Of a stretch of DNA of 30,321 bases, positions 9,668-17,341 are shown piece by piece (positions within the stretch are counted from its first letter, which is position 1; every line of letters starts with the position of its first letter). A program made the translations under genes and the position numbers. Source of the stretch: Rhodospirillaceae bacterium (lineage in GTDB: Bacteria > Pseudomonadota > Alphaproteobacteria > Rhodospirillales > Rhodospirillaceae). Where the stretch lies: positions 1-30,321 of the forward strand of contig NZGX01000021.1 in NCBI GenBank assembly GCA_002691085.1, written 5' to 3'. Below the pieces are notes generated by a model. The model was not told where the DNA came from. It saw nothing but the letters and a program-made list of their open reading frames with translations, and made no database searches.

Positions 9668-10471
9668 TTATGAGATACCAAGAACATCTCGCATTGTATA
9701 AAGCCCTGGTTTAACGTTAATAGACCACTTCGCAGCAAGCATTGCACCATCAGAGAATATTGACCTTGAATGTGCATTATGAGTAAACTTAATCGTTTCA
9801 TTGGCGCTCGCAAATATTACCGAGTGATCTCCAATTACTTCTCCGCCTCTAAGCGTTGAAAAGCCTATTTCACCATACTTCCTTACCCCAACTTCTCCCT
9901 CCCTACTAAATCTAGCAACCTCTGAAAAAGTTTTTTTTCTTCCATTAGCAATGGCTTTTCCTAAGTCAATTGCTGTACCAGATGGAGCATCAACCTTGTT
10001 GCGATGATGCATTTCTAGAACTTCTGCATCAAAATCAGACCCTATTATCCCTGAAATTTTCTCAATTTCTGATTGGATAATGTTTATACCAATAGAAAAG
10101 TTTGAAGATTGAACAATTACAGTATTGTCTACTGATTCATTTATGAGCTCATCATCTTTATTAGATAGTCCTGTTGTTCCAATAATTAGGGGTGTTTCTG
10201 TTCTTTGTGCAATTTTTATATTTGATCTTGTAGATTTTGGAGTTGTAAAATCTATCACTACATCTGATATAGTAAAGAGCTCCTCAGGTTCATTTAAAAC
10301 CTTACAACCAATCTCTTCTTGACCTAAAAGCTTACCAAGGTCTTGACCAATAAATTTATCGATATTTTCAGTTCCTCCTGACAATAGACAGTCTTTATCT
10401 TCTAGGACTGCCTTCGCAAGTATCTTTCCCATTCTTCCTGCACAACCAACGATACCAACTGAAATTTTCAT
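9668..10471 (-). CDS. dapB: 4-hydroxy-tetrahydrodipicolinate reductase
   Basis: DapB reduces 4-hydroxy-tetrahydrodipicolinate with NAD(P)H in the diaminopimelate/lysine pathway, supplying peptidoglycan and protein synthesis. The 267-residue length is normal. The N-terminal dinucleotide-binding motif GIVGCAGRMG is present, followed by VIDFTTP and IIGTTGLS, and by the catalytic/substrate block EMHHRNKVDAPSGTA containing the active-site His and Lys. The start ATG has GGGAT about 7 nt upstream. It lies 46 bp after dnaJ on the same strand, so it is probably transcribed with dnaK-dnaJ, as in several alphaproteobacteria. It converges on the bactofilin gene with 79 bp between them, where I see no convincing terminator. 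Confidence 0.96.
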   Translation of the reverse strand: MKISVGIVGCAGRMGKILAKAVLEDKDCLLSGGTENIDKFIGQDLGKLLGQEEIGCKVLNEPEELFTISDVVIDFTTPKSTRSNIKIAQRTETPLIIGTTGLSNKDDELINESVDNTVIVQSSNFSIGINIIQSEIEKISGIIGSDFDAEVLEMHHRNKVDAPSGTAIDLGKAIANGRKKTFSEVARFSREGEVGVRKYGEIGFSTLRGGEVIGDHSVIFASANETIKFTHNAHSRSIFSDGAMLAAKWSINVKPGLYTMRDVLGIS

Positions 10472-10517
10472 TTGAATCCCAAAAAAGTAAAAATAATAAT
10501 TACTATCTTAAAGCATT

Positions 10518-11654
10518 TTACTCAGAAAGCTCTTTAAAAAAACCTTTTATATTATCAAAGAAGGCTTGTGTTTTAGGACTATAAGTTCTTCTCTGACTTT
10601 CTCGTTCAAATTCTTGAAGTAGCTCTTTCTGCCTTGCTGTTAAATTTATAGGCACTTCAACTATAGTCTCGATAAACATATCTCCGCGGGACCTAGAGTT
10701 TAAAATATTCATTCCTTTACCCCTTAACCTAAATTGATGACTGCTTTGACAGCCCTTTGGGATCGTTACCCTAACTTTTTTTCCATCAATTGAAGGAACT
10801 TCTACTTCGCCACCTAGGGCAGCAACAGGCATTGAAATCGGGACCTTGAGAAAAACATCTGAACCATCTCTATCGAAAAGCTGATGTGGCTTTACAGAAA
10901 GAAAAATATATAAATCACCAGGCGGACCGCCCTTTAAGCCTGCCTCCCCCTCACCAGACAGTCTCATTCTAGTTCCATTTTCAACACCCTTTGGAATATT
11001 AACCTCAAGCCTCTTATTCTTTTGCATAACACCAGAACCGCTACATGCATTACAAGGATTTCTAATTTGGGTTCCTTCGCCTCGACAATTTGGGCACGTC
11101 CGCTCTACAGTAAAGAAGCCTTTTTGTGTTCTAACTTTTCCATAACCATTACATGTAGAGCAACTTTCAGGAGAATATCCTGGCTTTGATCCAGTACCCG
11201 AACATTTAGTACATAAAGTAGATGTTGGAAAATCTATTGGAAATTTTTTTCCGTGAAATGCATCTTCAAGAGATATTTCTAGATTAAACCTCTGGTCTTG
11301 GCCTCTTGATGGTTGGGAGGATCTTCTGTTACCATTTCCCATCGATTCACCAAACATTGCATCGAAAATATCACCAAGTCCACCACCAAAATCAAACCCT
11401 CCAGGAGTCGCACCCGGTCCCATCCCCTGTTGAAAGGCTGAATGACCGAATTGATCATATGCTGCTCTCTTTTGGTCATCTTTTAAAATCTCATAAGCTT
11501 CATTAATATCTTTAAATTTTTGCTCAGCTGCCTTGTCACCCTGATTCCGGTCTGGATGAAATTTCATAGCATTTTTTCTATAAGCTTTTTTTATTTCATC
11601 GCCACTGGAGTTTCTTGTAACGCCCAGAACATCATAATAATCACTCTTAGACAT
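10518..11654 (-). CDS. dnaJ: Chaperone protein DnaJ (type I Hsp40)
   Basis: This 378-residue protein has the complete type I DnaJ order. It contains a J domain with HPD at residues 33-35, a Gly/Phe-rich stretch around 73-110, and a zinc-binding domain with four repeats (CTKCSGTG, CSTCNGYG, CPNCRGEG, CNACSGSG). Two C-terminal beta domains follow, with VNIPKGVENGTRMRLSGEGE, and then a dimerisation tail. DnaJ delivers unfolded clients to DnaK and stimulates its ATPase. It follows dnaK by 48 bp on the same strand. AAGGG lies about 11 nt before the ATG, somewhat far for a ribosome-binding site. Confidence 0.98.
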   Translation of the reverse strand: MSKSDYYDVLGVTRNSSGDEIKKAYRKNAMKFHPDRNQGDKAAEQKFKDINEAYEILKDDQKRAAYDQFGHSAFQQGMGPGATPGGFDFGGGLGDIFDAMFGESMGNGNRRSSQPSRGQDQRFNLEISLEDAFHGKKFPIDFPTSTLCTKCSGTGSKPGYSPESCSTCNGYGKVRTQKGFFTVERTCPNCRGEGTQIRNPCNACSGSGVMQKNKRLEVNIPKGVENGTRMRLSGEGEAGLKGGPPGDLYIFLSVKPHQLFDRDGSDVFLKVPISMPVAALGGEVEVPSIDGKKVRVTIPKGCQSSHQFRLRGKGMNILNSRSRGDMFIETIVEVPINLTARQKELLQEFERESQRRTYSPKTQAFFDNIKGFFKELSE

Positions 11655-11702
11655 TACATTTCAGACCCTTTTAGATAAAAAATAAGAGTAAATTTAATTA
11701 GA

Positions 11703-13622
11703 TTAATTTTTTTCGTTGTCTTCTACTTCTTCAAATTCTGCATCCACCACCTCAGGTTCATCATCTTTTTGCGTGTCATTACCTTCAGCGTCAGCAGTAT
11801 CGGAATCAGGTTTTGAAGATTGCTCAGCCTCATATGCTGCCTGACCTAATTTCATAGAAACTTTCATTAACTCGTCAGTTTTAGCTTTTATATCTTCACT
11901 GTTTTCACTATTAACAGCCTCCTTCAGATCTTTTAGACAAGAATCTATATTTTGCCTTTCATCTTCTTCGATCTTATCTCCGTGCTCTGAGAGAGATTTC
12001 TCCGTAGTATGAATTAGGCTGTCTGCCTGATTCTTAATGTCTATAAATTCCTTTTTCTTCTTATCTTCTTCCTCATGGACTTCAGCATCTTTAACCATCT
12101 TATCAATATCTTCTTCTGATAAACCACCTGACTCAATTCTAACTTGCTGTTCTTTTCCAGTCGCTTTGTCTTTTGCAGAAACATTTACAATACTGTTTGC
12201 ATCAATATCAAATGTAACTTCTATCTGTGGAACGCCCCTAGGTGCTGGAGGGATACCCATTAAATCGAACTGTCCAAGCATTTTATTATCTGATGCCATT
12301 TGTCTCTCGCCCTGGAAGACCCTGATTGTAACAGCTTGCTGGTTATCTTCTGCAGTTGAAAAAGTCTGACTCTTTCTGGTAGGAACGGTTGTGTTCCTAT
12401 CAATTAGTCTTGTAAAAACACCTCCAAGTGTCTCAATACCCAAAGAGAGAGAAGTTACGTCCAGCAAAAGAACATCTTTAATATCACCCTTAAGAACACC
12501 AGCCTGAATTGCTGCTCCCAAAGCAACAACTTCATCAGGGTTAACTCCTTTATGAGGGTCTCTGCCAAAAAACTCTTTTACTTTTTCCTGAACTTTTGGC
12601 ATCCTTGTCATTCCGCCAACTAAGATGACCTCTTGAATTTCGTTCGGCTTTAATCCTGCATCATTTAGAGCTTTTCGACACGGTTCAATAGATCTTTCAA
12701 TTAAGTCATCAACTAATGCCTCAAGTTTAGCTCTGGTCAGTTTTATATTAAGGTGCAATGGTCCTGTTTTGTCCGCAGTAATGAATGGTAAGTTAACCTC
12801 AGTTTGCCCCGAGCTTGAAAGTTCAATTTTAGCTTTTTCTGCGCCTTCTTTTAATCTTTGCAGAGGTAATTTATCTTGCCTTAGATCAATTCCATTTTCC
12901 TTCTTAAATTCATCAGCTAAATACTCGATAATCCTAGCATCAAAATCTTCTCCTCCAAGGAATGTATCGCCATTGGTTGATTTAACTTCAAATACACCAT
13001 CACCAATTTCAAGGATTGAAATGTCAAATGTTCCACCTCCTAAATCATATACTGCAATAGTCCCAGAAGATTCTTTTTCCAGCCCATAGGCCAATGCAGC
13101 AGCGGTAGGCTCGTTAATGATTCTTAATACATCCAGCCCTGCAATTTTTCCTGCATCCTTTGTTGCTTGTCTTTGACTATCACTAAAGTATGCAGGTACA
13201 GTAATAACCGCTTCTGTAACTTTCTCTCCCAGGTAGCTCTCTGCTGTTTCTTTCATTTTTTGGAGAATGTAGGCGGATATTTGTGATGGTGAATACTGGT
13301 CACCTGATGCTTTAACCCATGCATCACCATTTTTTCCTTTGACAATTGAATAAGGGACTAGCTCCTGATCTTTTTTTACTTTTTCATCATCAAATCTTCT
13401 TCCTATTAATCTTTTAATAGCAAAAAGTGTATTCTCTGGATTTGTAACGGCCTGACGTTTAGCAGGTTGTCCCACCAACCTCTCATTATCATCACTAAAA
13501 GCAACCATTGAGGGTGTTGTTCTTACACCTTCAGAATTTTCAATAACCCTTGGTTCAGAACCTTCCATAGTTGCTACACACGAATTTGTGGTACCTAGAT
13601 CAATCCCTATAACTTTTCCCAT
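11703..13622 (-). CDS. dnaK: Chaperone protein DnaK (Hsp70)
   Basis: The 639-residue Hsp70 has an N-terminal ATPase domain beginning GKVIGIDLGTTNSCVA, with YDLGGGTFDISILEI and VGGMTRMPKVQ. The interdomain linker is DVLLLDVTSLSLGIETLGG, the substrate-binding beta domain carries FDLMGIPPAPRGVPQIEV, and a helical lid follows. The extreme C-terminus is acidic and probably disordered. DnaK is the ATP-driven foldase that works with DnaJ and GrpE, both encoded here. AGGGTG lies 6 nt before the ATG, and grpE carries the same AGGGTG element. An RpoH-type promoter lies about 100 bp upstream (13722-13750). No CIRCE operator is visible, so HrcA control of this gene is not supported. Confidence 0.99.
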   Translation of the reverse strand: MGKVIGIDLGTTNSCVATMEGSEPRVIENSEGVRTTPSMVAFSDDNERLVGQPAKRQAVTNPENTLFAIKRLIGRRFDDEKVKKDQELVPYSIVKGKNGDAWVKASGDQYSPSQISAYILQKMKETAESYLGEKVTEAVITVPAYFSDSQRQATKDAGKIAGLDVLRIINEPTAAALAYGLEKESSGTIAVYDLGGGTFDISILEIGDGVFEVKSTNGDTFLGGEDFDARIIEYLADEFKKENGIDLRQDKLPLQRLKEGAEKAKIELSSSGQTEVNLPFITADKTGPLHLNIKLTRAKLEALVDDLIERSIEPCRKALNDAGLKPNEIQEVILVGGMTRMPKVQEKVKEFFGRDPHKGVNPDEVVALGAAIQAGVLKGDIKDVLLLDVTSLSLGIETLGGVFTRLIDRNTTVPTRKSQTFSTAEDNQQAVTIRVFQGERQMASDNKMLGQFDLMGIPPAPRGVPQIEVTFDIDANSIVNVSAKDKATGKEQQVRIESGGLSEEDIDKMVKDAEVHEEEDKKKKEFIDIKNQADSLIHTTEKSLSEHGDKIEEDERQNIDSCLKDLKEAVNSENSEDIKAKTDELMKVSMKLGQAAYEAEQSSKPDSDTADAEGNDTQKDDEPEVVDAEFEEVEDNEKN

Positions 13623-13721
13623 ATTTTACACCCTATTTTTATAGTTACCTAACATCATAAATTGATTAACTTCTGGAAATTTAATAAAAAGGTTTGTATT
13701 TCCGACTTAATAACTTAGATC

Positions 13722-13750
13722 TAATGGGTATATAGGAGATCATAGTCAAG
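13722..13750 (-). promoter_or_regulatory. RpoH (sigma-32) heat-shock promoter of dnaK
   Basis: On the minus strand CTTG (13747-13750), an 18-bp spacer and CCCATTA (13722-13728) fit the alphaproteobacterial RpoH consensus CTTG-N17/18-CCCATnT well. Transcription would begin near 13714, giving a leader of about 90 nt before the dnaK ATG at 13622. The remainder of the 13623-13801 gap is AT-rich, and I could not identify a promoter for the divergent alkB gene. Confidence 0.7.
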
Positions 13751-13801
13751 GCTTCAACCTTTTACCCGTTTTTTTTAACAATAAAAAAGAACTAAAAAAT
13801 C

Positions 13802-14437
13802 GTGAATCTAGAACTTTTTAGAAATAAATTACCCTCAGGGCTGATTCATCTTAACGATTTTCTAGATTTAAAATTTCAAAAACAGGTCTTAACAGAAATT
13901 GATAAAATAACTACCATTTGTCCCCTCAGAAGGATTAAAACAAAAAATGGTGGTAATTTTTCTACACAAATCACTAATTGTGGCAAATTAGGCTGGTGGA
14001 GCGATCATAAAGGATACCGATACACAGATTGTGACCCAACAACAGGATTAACATGGCCTAAGATGCCTGATTTGTTTATTGAAATAATTCACAGAACCTT
14101 GAAAAACATTCCCATTGAAAAAACATTTATCCCAGATGCTTGCTTAATTAATTATTATTCCAAAGATAGTAAAATGGGACTTCACCAAGATAAAGATGAG
14201 AAGGACCTAACTCAACCAATTATAACAATTTCATTGGGTGATAGAGCTGACTTTATGATAGGAGGAAATAAAAGGAGTCAAAAACCTGCTTTATTGAACC
14301 TAGATAGCGGAGATGTGCTAGTGATGAGTAAAGATGCACGGCCCCTTTTTCATGGCATAAAAAGGATCTATGAAGAAACAAGTCCTATAAAAAAGTTAAT
14401 AGGGCGATTTAGTTTAACGTTTAGAAAAGCTGGATAA
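13802..14437 (+). CDS. alkB: AlkB-type Fe(II)/2-oxoglutarate-dependent nucleic acid demethylase
   Basis: This 211-residue protein closely matches the length and residue spacing of E. coli AlkB. It has CLINYY, then LHQDKDE with the iron ligands His128 and Asp130, the third ligand His184 in PLFHGIKR, and the 2-oxoglutarate-binding arginines Arg202 and Arg208 in GRFSLTFRKAG. AlkB removes 1-methyladenine, 3-methylcytosine and related lesions by oxidative demethylation. Both the metal triad and the co-substrate arginines are intact, so an active enzyme is expected. The start is GTG with only a weak A-rich leader. The gene is divergent from dnaK, and its stop is 1 bp from the stop of the convergent ASCH gene at 14439. 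Confidence 0.93.
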   Translation: MNLELFRNKLPSGLIHLNDFLDLKFQKQVLTEIDKITTICPLRRIKTKNGGNFSTQITNCGKLGWWSDHKGYRYTDCDPTTGLTWPKMPDLFIEIIHRTLKNIPIEKTFIPDACLINYYSKDSKMGLHQDKDEKDLTQPIITISLGDRADFMIGGNKRSQKPALLNLDSGDVLVMSKDARPLFHGIKRIYEETSPIKKLIGRFSLTFRKAG

Positions 14438-14438
14438 A

Positions 14439-14942
14439 TCAATTCATATCATCAAAAATTAATTTAAATGGCTCTACTATGACGGGCATATCATCTGAAC
14501 ACCTTTTTCCATATTCATCAAGTAAACCATTCCAATACTCAAAATGAAGAGGTTTCCATACTTTAATATCTCTTACAGGAGGGCCATCAAGTGCAGTTTC
14601 TTGAGGACCTAAAGTGCCAAAGGTCTTTAAAAATGGTTTTTTTAGCTTAACAATTAATTGAGGGATACCATAATAGTCACTCAAAATAATATTTGTACCA
14701 CTAGCAGTTTCTGTCTGCCCTTCTTTCTCCATAACCCAGGGCAGACTAAATGTACCTATTTTTTCTCCTTGTCTAATAAAATCAAGAATCAACCCAGTGG
14801 TCTCTTCATCTATTCCTATTGACCTAACTTGTGAAATATTTCCTAGTTTAGCTATTTTATTATTTGCCCTTGCACAAAATTCCTTTAAAGAACTCAGCTC
14901 TGGTGGTTTTGGCCCACCACTAACTCTAATATCCCAATTCAT
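14439..14942 (-). CDS. ASCH-domain protein, paralogue 1
   Basis: This 167-residue protein is recognised as an ASCH domain (PUA-like fold) from the motif GEKIGTFSLPW (residues 59-69, with the conserved Gly, Lys and Thr) and the C-terminal pattern W-x2-H-x3-YW followed by PVIVEPFKLIF. ASCH proteins are predicted RNA-binding modules; some relatives act on N4-acetylcytidine or RNA. The function of this longer version is not known to me. By hand alignment about 83 of 165 positions are identical to the next gene upstream (15016-15513), so the pair arose by tandem duplication. GAGGGG sits 7 nt before the ATG. It is the last gene of the hrcA-grpE-ASCH-ASCH run, 73 bp after its paralogue, and converges on alkB. 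Confidence 0.82.
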   Translation of the reverse strand: MNWDIRVSGGPKPPELSSLKEFCARANNKIAKLGNISQVRSIGIDEETTGLILDFIRQGEKIGTFSLPWVMEKEGQTETASGTNIILSDYYGIPQLIVKLKKPFLKTFGTLGPQETALDGPPVRDIKVWKPLHFEYWNGLLDEYGKRCSDDMPVIVEPFKLIFDDMN

Positions 14943-15015
14943 TATTGACCCCTCAATTGTTTTGAAAATAATTAATTTTTTTAACTAGTTTATTGTTAAA
15001 ATAATAAAAATTAAT

Positions 15016-15513
15016 CTACTCTTGATAAATTACTCTAAACGGCTCCACAAGAACAGGCATATCATCCTTACACTCCTTGTTGTACTTTAAGAGAAGACTA
15101 TTCCAGTATTTAAGATGGATCTCTCTCCATACTTTAACTTCTCTAATGGTTGGGCCATCTAATTTTGTAATCTCATTATCGATTTCATCAAATCTCTTTA
15201 GAAAAGGATTATTAATTTGAACAATTATCTTTGGGTATCCATTGTAATCACATAAAATAACATGATCTCCAGAGATGGTCTCTGCCTGTCCCTCTTCCTC
15301 TGCAATCCATGGAAGACTGAATGTACCTGTTTTTTCTCCTAGCTTTATAAAGTGAAGTATTTTGCTTGTTCCTTCTTCATTTCCGCCTAGGGATCTAACT
15401 TGAAAAGTTTCTCCCAGTTCAAAGATTACTTTATTCGCTTTATCATAAAAAAGATTAATATTATCGAGATTAGGCACCCTAAACTTTTCTCTAATCCTTA
15501 TATCTAAATCCAA
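15016..15513 (-). CDS. ASCH-domain protein, paralogue 2
   Basis: This 165-residue ASCH-domain protein shares about half of its residues with the neighbour at 14439-14942, including QVRS, GEKTGTFSLPW, EEGQ, the KVW-x3-H-x3-YW block and DDMPVLVEPF. The N-terminal 40 residues (predicted helical, with KANK) are conserved in both copies but lie outside the minimal ASCH fold. The start is a TTG at 15513, supported by AAAGG 9 nt upstream; no suitable ATG lies nearby. It begins 21 bp after grpE on the same strand, so it is probably cotranscribed with hrcA-grpE. An RNA-related role is a family-based guess. Confidence 0.82.
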   Translation of the reverse strand: MDLDIRIREKFRVPNLDNINLFYDKANKVIFELGETFQVRSLGGNEEGTSKILHFIKLGEKTGTFSLPWIAEEEGQAETISGDHVILCDYNGYPKIIVQINNPFLKRFDEIDNEITKLDGPTIREVKVWREIHLKYWNSLLLKYNKECKDDMPVLVEPFRVIYQE

Positions 15514-15534
15514 TATTATTACCTTTCATTCATT

Positions 15535-16119
15535 TTATTCTTTTGATGGTTTTTGAGATACAGTAACCATTGCCGGCCTTAGGAGCCTATCAAAGATCAT
15601 AAATCCATCCTGAATAACTTCAATTACTATTCCTGGCTCATATTCCTCAGTATCAACTTTCTGAATTGCCTGATGAATATTCGGGTCAAACTTTTCATGA
15701 AGTGATTTAATTTTCTTAACTCCATTTACTTCTAACACATTTGTTAATTCTTTTGAGGTCATCTGTACCCCCGTCACTAACTTTTTTACCACCTCGTGAT
15801 CAATAAATTCATCTGGAATTGAAATGATTGCACGCTTCAGATTATCAGAAACATCAAGTAAACTTTTACATATATTAGTGTTAGCGTATCTTGTAGAATC
15901 TGCTATTCGCTTATCTGCTCTTTTATTAGCATTTACTGCATCAGCACGGGCAACAAGTTTTTCGTTCTTTAAACCAGAAATTATACCTTCCTGTTCCTCA
16001 ATCTTTTTCGCTAAATTAGTTAATTGCAAAATGTCTGGTTGTTCTTCATTAACATCCTCTTTATCAACATTAATTTCAATATCAATATCCCCTAACTCAT
16101 CATCTTTATTTTTTGACAT
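15535..16119 (-). CDS. grpE: Nucleotide exchange factor GrpE
   Basis: GrpE releases ADP from DnaK. The protein has an acidic N-terminus, a long coiled-coil helix (residues about 30-90), and a C-terminal beta domain with the family signature region PNIHQAIQKVDTEEYEPGIVIEVIQDGFMIFDRLLRPAMVTVS. I place the start at the ATG at 16119 (MSKNKDDELG, 194 residues) because AGGG lies 6 nt before it, in the same AGGGTG element that precedes dnaK. An in-frame ATG at 16134 would add five residues (MIGCS) but has no ribosome-binding site. The gene follows hrcA by about 23 bp, and the two are presumably cotranscribed. Confidence 0.95.
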   Translation of the reverse strand: MSKNKDDELGDIDIEINVDKEDVNEEQPDILQLTNLAKKIEEQEGIISGLKNEKLVARADAVNANKRADKRIADSTRYANTNICKSLLDVSDNLKRAIISIPDEFIDHEVVKKLVTGVQMTSKELTNVLEVNGVKKIKSLHEKFDPNIHQAIQKVDTEEYEPGIVIEVIQDGFMIFDRLLRPAMVTVSQKPSKE

Positions 16120-16142
16120 AGAACACCCTATCATCTTTAATA

Positions 16143-17204
16143 TTATTGACCTAAAAATTTTCCAACAACTCTTGATGTATAATCAACTGTTGGGATTATT
16201 TTAGCATAATTAATTCTAGTTGGGCCGATAACTCCTAAAGCGCCTATTATTTGCTCTTTTCTATTCTTTAGTGGAGCAACAACCATTGAAAACCCAGCCA
16301 GATCAAACCTATCATGCTGCGAGCCAATAAAAATCTGAACTCCCTCAGCACTACCAACTAGATCAACAATTTTTACCATCTCTCTTCTTGCTTCAAATAT
16401 CTCAAAGAGGTGTCTTATTCGCTTCAAATCATCAATTGCCTTAACATTCTTTAATAAATTGGCCTGTCCTCTTATTATTAGTGAACCACCAGAAGACTGG
16501 TCGCCAGACCAGGTTGCAAGACCCTGTTTTACTATTTTTTCTGTCAGTTTATCTAGTTGTGCCCTCCTCTCCTTTAACTCAAATAATATTATTTCCTTAG
16601 CCTCATTTAGTGTTTTCCCAATTATTTTGGTAGATAGATAGTTACCGGCTTCTATTAGAGATGAAGGGGGTAAACCTTTTGGAACCTCAATAACCCTGTT
16701 TTCAACAAGTCCCGACTCTGTAACCATAACTACTAAAGCTCTTCCGGGAGATAAGCTAACAAACTCAATATGCTTTAAGGGATCTTCAGTTTTTGGGGCC
16801 ATAACCAAGCCAGCTTGTTTTGTAAGCCCTGAAAGAGCATGGCTTGCATTTTCCAAAAGCTCTCTTGAGCTTTTGTCCGCTGAGGCGCATTTTGCTTCAA
16901 TTTCTTTTTTTTCTGCTGAGTCTAAACCTCCGACCTGAAGAAGCCCTGCAACAAATAACCTCAAGCCTGCCTCAGTTGGAAGCCTGCCGGCTGATGTATG
17001 TGGAGCAAACAAAAGACCTGATACTTCCAAATCAGACATTATACCTCTTATAGAAGAGGGAGATAACTTCCCTCCTAGTCTAGCTGAAATTGTTTTTGAG
17101 CCTACTGGCTCACCTGTTTCAACATAAGAGTCAACTATTTGCTGAAAAACTTCTCTTGATCGGTCTCTTAAATCAAAAACTGAATCATTAATTTTTTTAA
17201 TCAT
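16143..17204 (-). CDS. hrcA: Heat-inducible transcription repressor HrcA
   Basis: The 353-residue protein has the HrcA architecture. An N-terminal winged-helix DNA-binding domain (residues about 10-85) contains VGSKTISARLGGKLSPSSIR and the hallmark GLLFAPHTSAGRLPTEAGLRLFV. A central GAF-like and dimerisation region follows, and the C-terminus carries GALGVIGPTRINYAKIIPTVDYTS. HrcA binds CIRCE operators, usually in front of groESL in Alphaproteobacteria, and its folding depends on GroEL. No CIRCE element (TTAGCACTC-N9-GAGTGCTAA) is visible in the intergenic regions here, so its target is probably elsewhere. The ATG has no ribosome-binding site; a TATAAT ends only 5 bp before it, which suggests a leaderless message. 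It is divergent from rph and leads into grpE. Confidence 0.97.
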   Translation of the reverse strand: MIKKINDSVFDLRDRSREVFQQIVDSYVETGEPVGSKTISARLGGKLSPSSIRGIMSDLEVSGLLFAPHTSAGRLPTEAGLRLFVAGLLQVGGLDSAEKKEIEAKCASADKSSRELLENASHALSGLTKQAGLVMAPKTEDPLKHIEFVSLSPGRALVVMVTESGLVENRVIEVPKGLPPSSLIEAGNYLSTKIIGKTLNEAKEIILFELKERRAQLDKLTEKIVKQGLATWSGDQSSGGSLIIRGQANLLKNVKAIDDLKRIRHLFEIFEARREMVKIVDLVGSAEGVQIFIGSQHDRFDLAGFSMVVAPLKNRKEQIIGALGVIGPTRINYAKIIPTVDYTSRVVGKFLGQ

Positions 17205-17209
17205 GCTAA

Positions 17210-17215
17210 ATTATA
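17210..17215 (-). promoter_or_regulatory. Candidate -10 box of hrcA, positioned for a leaderless transcript
   Basis: A perfect TATAAT on the minus strand is separated from the hrcA ATG (17202-17204) by only five bases, so transcription would start at or next to the A of the ATG. The -35 region 17 bp upstream (TTTTAA) is weak, which lowers confidence. Confidence 0.4.
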
Positions 17216-17273
17216 TAAGAGTACTTAGGGATTTAAAATCTTTTAATAAAAAGAAAGTTGTTTGTAAACCGCG

Positions 17274-17290
17274 CAAAATTTTTAATTTTG
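17274..17290. repeat. Perfect 7-bp inverted repeat between hrcA and rph
   Basis: CAAAATT-TTT-AATTTTG is a perfect inverted repeat in the 137-bp gap between the divergent hrcA and rph genes. It lies just before TATTATAAA (17291-17299), a plausible -10 region for rph. It could be an operator or simply an AT-rich coincidence; it does not resemble CIRCE. Confidence 0.3.
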
Positions 17291-17341
17291 TATTATAAAA
17301 TAGCAAGAGTGAACCTTGTAAACCTTTAAATAGGAGAATTT

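Noticed and set aside
12037..13089. Two open frames of 110 and 106 codons opposite dnaK.
   Set aside because: They are serine-rich translations typical of the antisense of a conserved coding gene.
15824..16204. Open frame of 126 codons antisense to grpE and the end of hrcA.
   Set aside because: It has no ribosome-binding site or family resemblance, and the opposite strand encodes conserved proteins; it is a shadow frame.
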